From the NCBI GenBank assembly GCA_017447005.1, contig JAFSOM010000583.1, forward strand, positions 1 to 14,250: 14,250 nt of DNA, given 5' to 3'. Below are positions 14,119-14,250 of the stretch, one piece after another. The DNA is from Oscillibacter sp. (GTDB taxonomy: Bacteria > Bacillota > Clostridia > Oscillospirales > Oscillospiraceae). The notes below the pieces were generated by a model. It made no database searches and was not told the DNA's origin. It worked only from the letters and a program-made list of their open reading frames with translations. Position numbers and translations under genes: made by a program. Within the stretch, counting starts at the first letter, position 1. Each line of letters opens with the position of its first letter.

Positions 14119-14250
14119 AGCCGCCCTCCCCGACGAACTCCCGCACGCAACGCCGATACGCCGCCACGGGGTCAGGGGCTTGCGTCACCGGACGCCCCAC
14201 GACAATACAATCACAGCCCGCGCCGCTTGCTTTTTCCGGCGTCATAATGC
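14111..14250 (-). CDS. pyrF: Orotidine 5'-phosphate decarboxylase, C-terminal end (5' partial)
   Basis: The minus strand is open from the window edge to TGA at 14111-14113, giving 45 residues. They read I-M-T-P-E-K-A-S-G-A-G then CDCIVVGRPVT, then QAPDPVAAYRRCVREFVG. This is the C-terminal phosphate-binding end of PyrF: the TPE-x-A-x-x-A-G strand and the IVVGRPVT motif whose Arg grips the phosphate. PyrF makes UMP from OMP. The stop overlaps the next gene's start by 8 nt (ATGTCTGA). The catalytic Lys/Asp region is outside the window. It is the most upstream visible gene of the operon, so the operon promoter and any PyrR attenuator lie beyond the edge. Confidence 0.88.
   Translation of the reverse strand, partial: IMTPEKASGAGCDCIVVGRPVTQAPDPVAAYRRCVREFVGEGGYV

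Overview
The window looks like a chromosomal segment of a gut-type Clostridia (Bacillota), probably Oscillospiraceae-like. The signs are strong GGAGG-type ribosome binding sites, a consensus sigma-A promoter, a clostridial surface protein with a CFI-box C-terminus, paired PyrB/PyrI aspartate transcarbamoylase, and clostridial-style hybrid histidine kinases. No RNA genes, CRISPR arrays, transposases or phage genes are visible. The assignment to a family is inference; no 16S or other marker is present.

Layout. (1) 1-986 (+): the 3' end of an exported repeat protein with collagen-like Gly-Asp-Thr triplets and a CFI-box C-terminal domain, closed by a terminator at about 1037-1080. (2) 1075-6357 (-): three co-oriented genes. 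In transcription order they are a membrane hybrid histidine kinase, a type III-like DNA adenine methyltransferase (Mod) without a visible Res partner, and an RpiR-family regulator. (3) 6358-6719: a 362-bp divergent control region with a good promoter on each strand and several dyads. (4) 6720-11423 (+): a tight three-gene operon of a UgpB-like binding lipoprotein, a BMP/PnrA-like binding protein and a second hybrid histidine kinase. It has no permease or ATPase. (5) 11424-11636: a convergent intergenic region holding an 88-nt nested palindrome that looks like a large bidirectional terminator. (6) 11637-14250 (-): a pyrimidine biosynthesis operon in the order pyrF (C-terminal end only) - DUF2500 membrane protein - pyrE - pyrB - pyrI.

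How the parts work together. The pyr genes supply four proteins of UMP synthesis: OMP decarboxylase, orotate phosphoribosyltransferase and the two ATCase chains. The central block is best read as a sensory module. Two extracytoplasmic binding proteins of transporter families are translationally linked to a membrane hybrid kinase and have no transport machinery, which suggests binding-protein-mediated sensing (as in LuxP-LuxQ) rather than uptake. A paralogous hybrid kinase is transcribed divergently from the same control region. Neither kinase carries an output domain, and no DNA-binding response regulator or HPt protein is visible, so the downstream relay must lie elsewhere. The lone Mod and the RpiR regulator with unusual SIS motifs add two more regulatory candidates. 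All functional statements come from reading motifs in the sequence; no database search was run.
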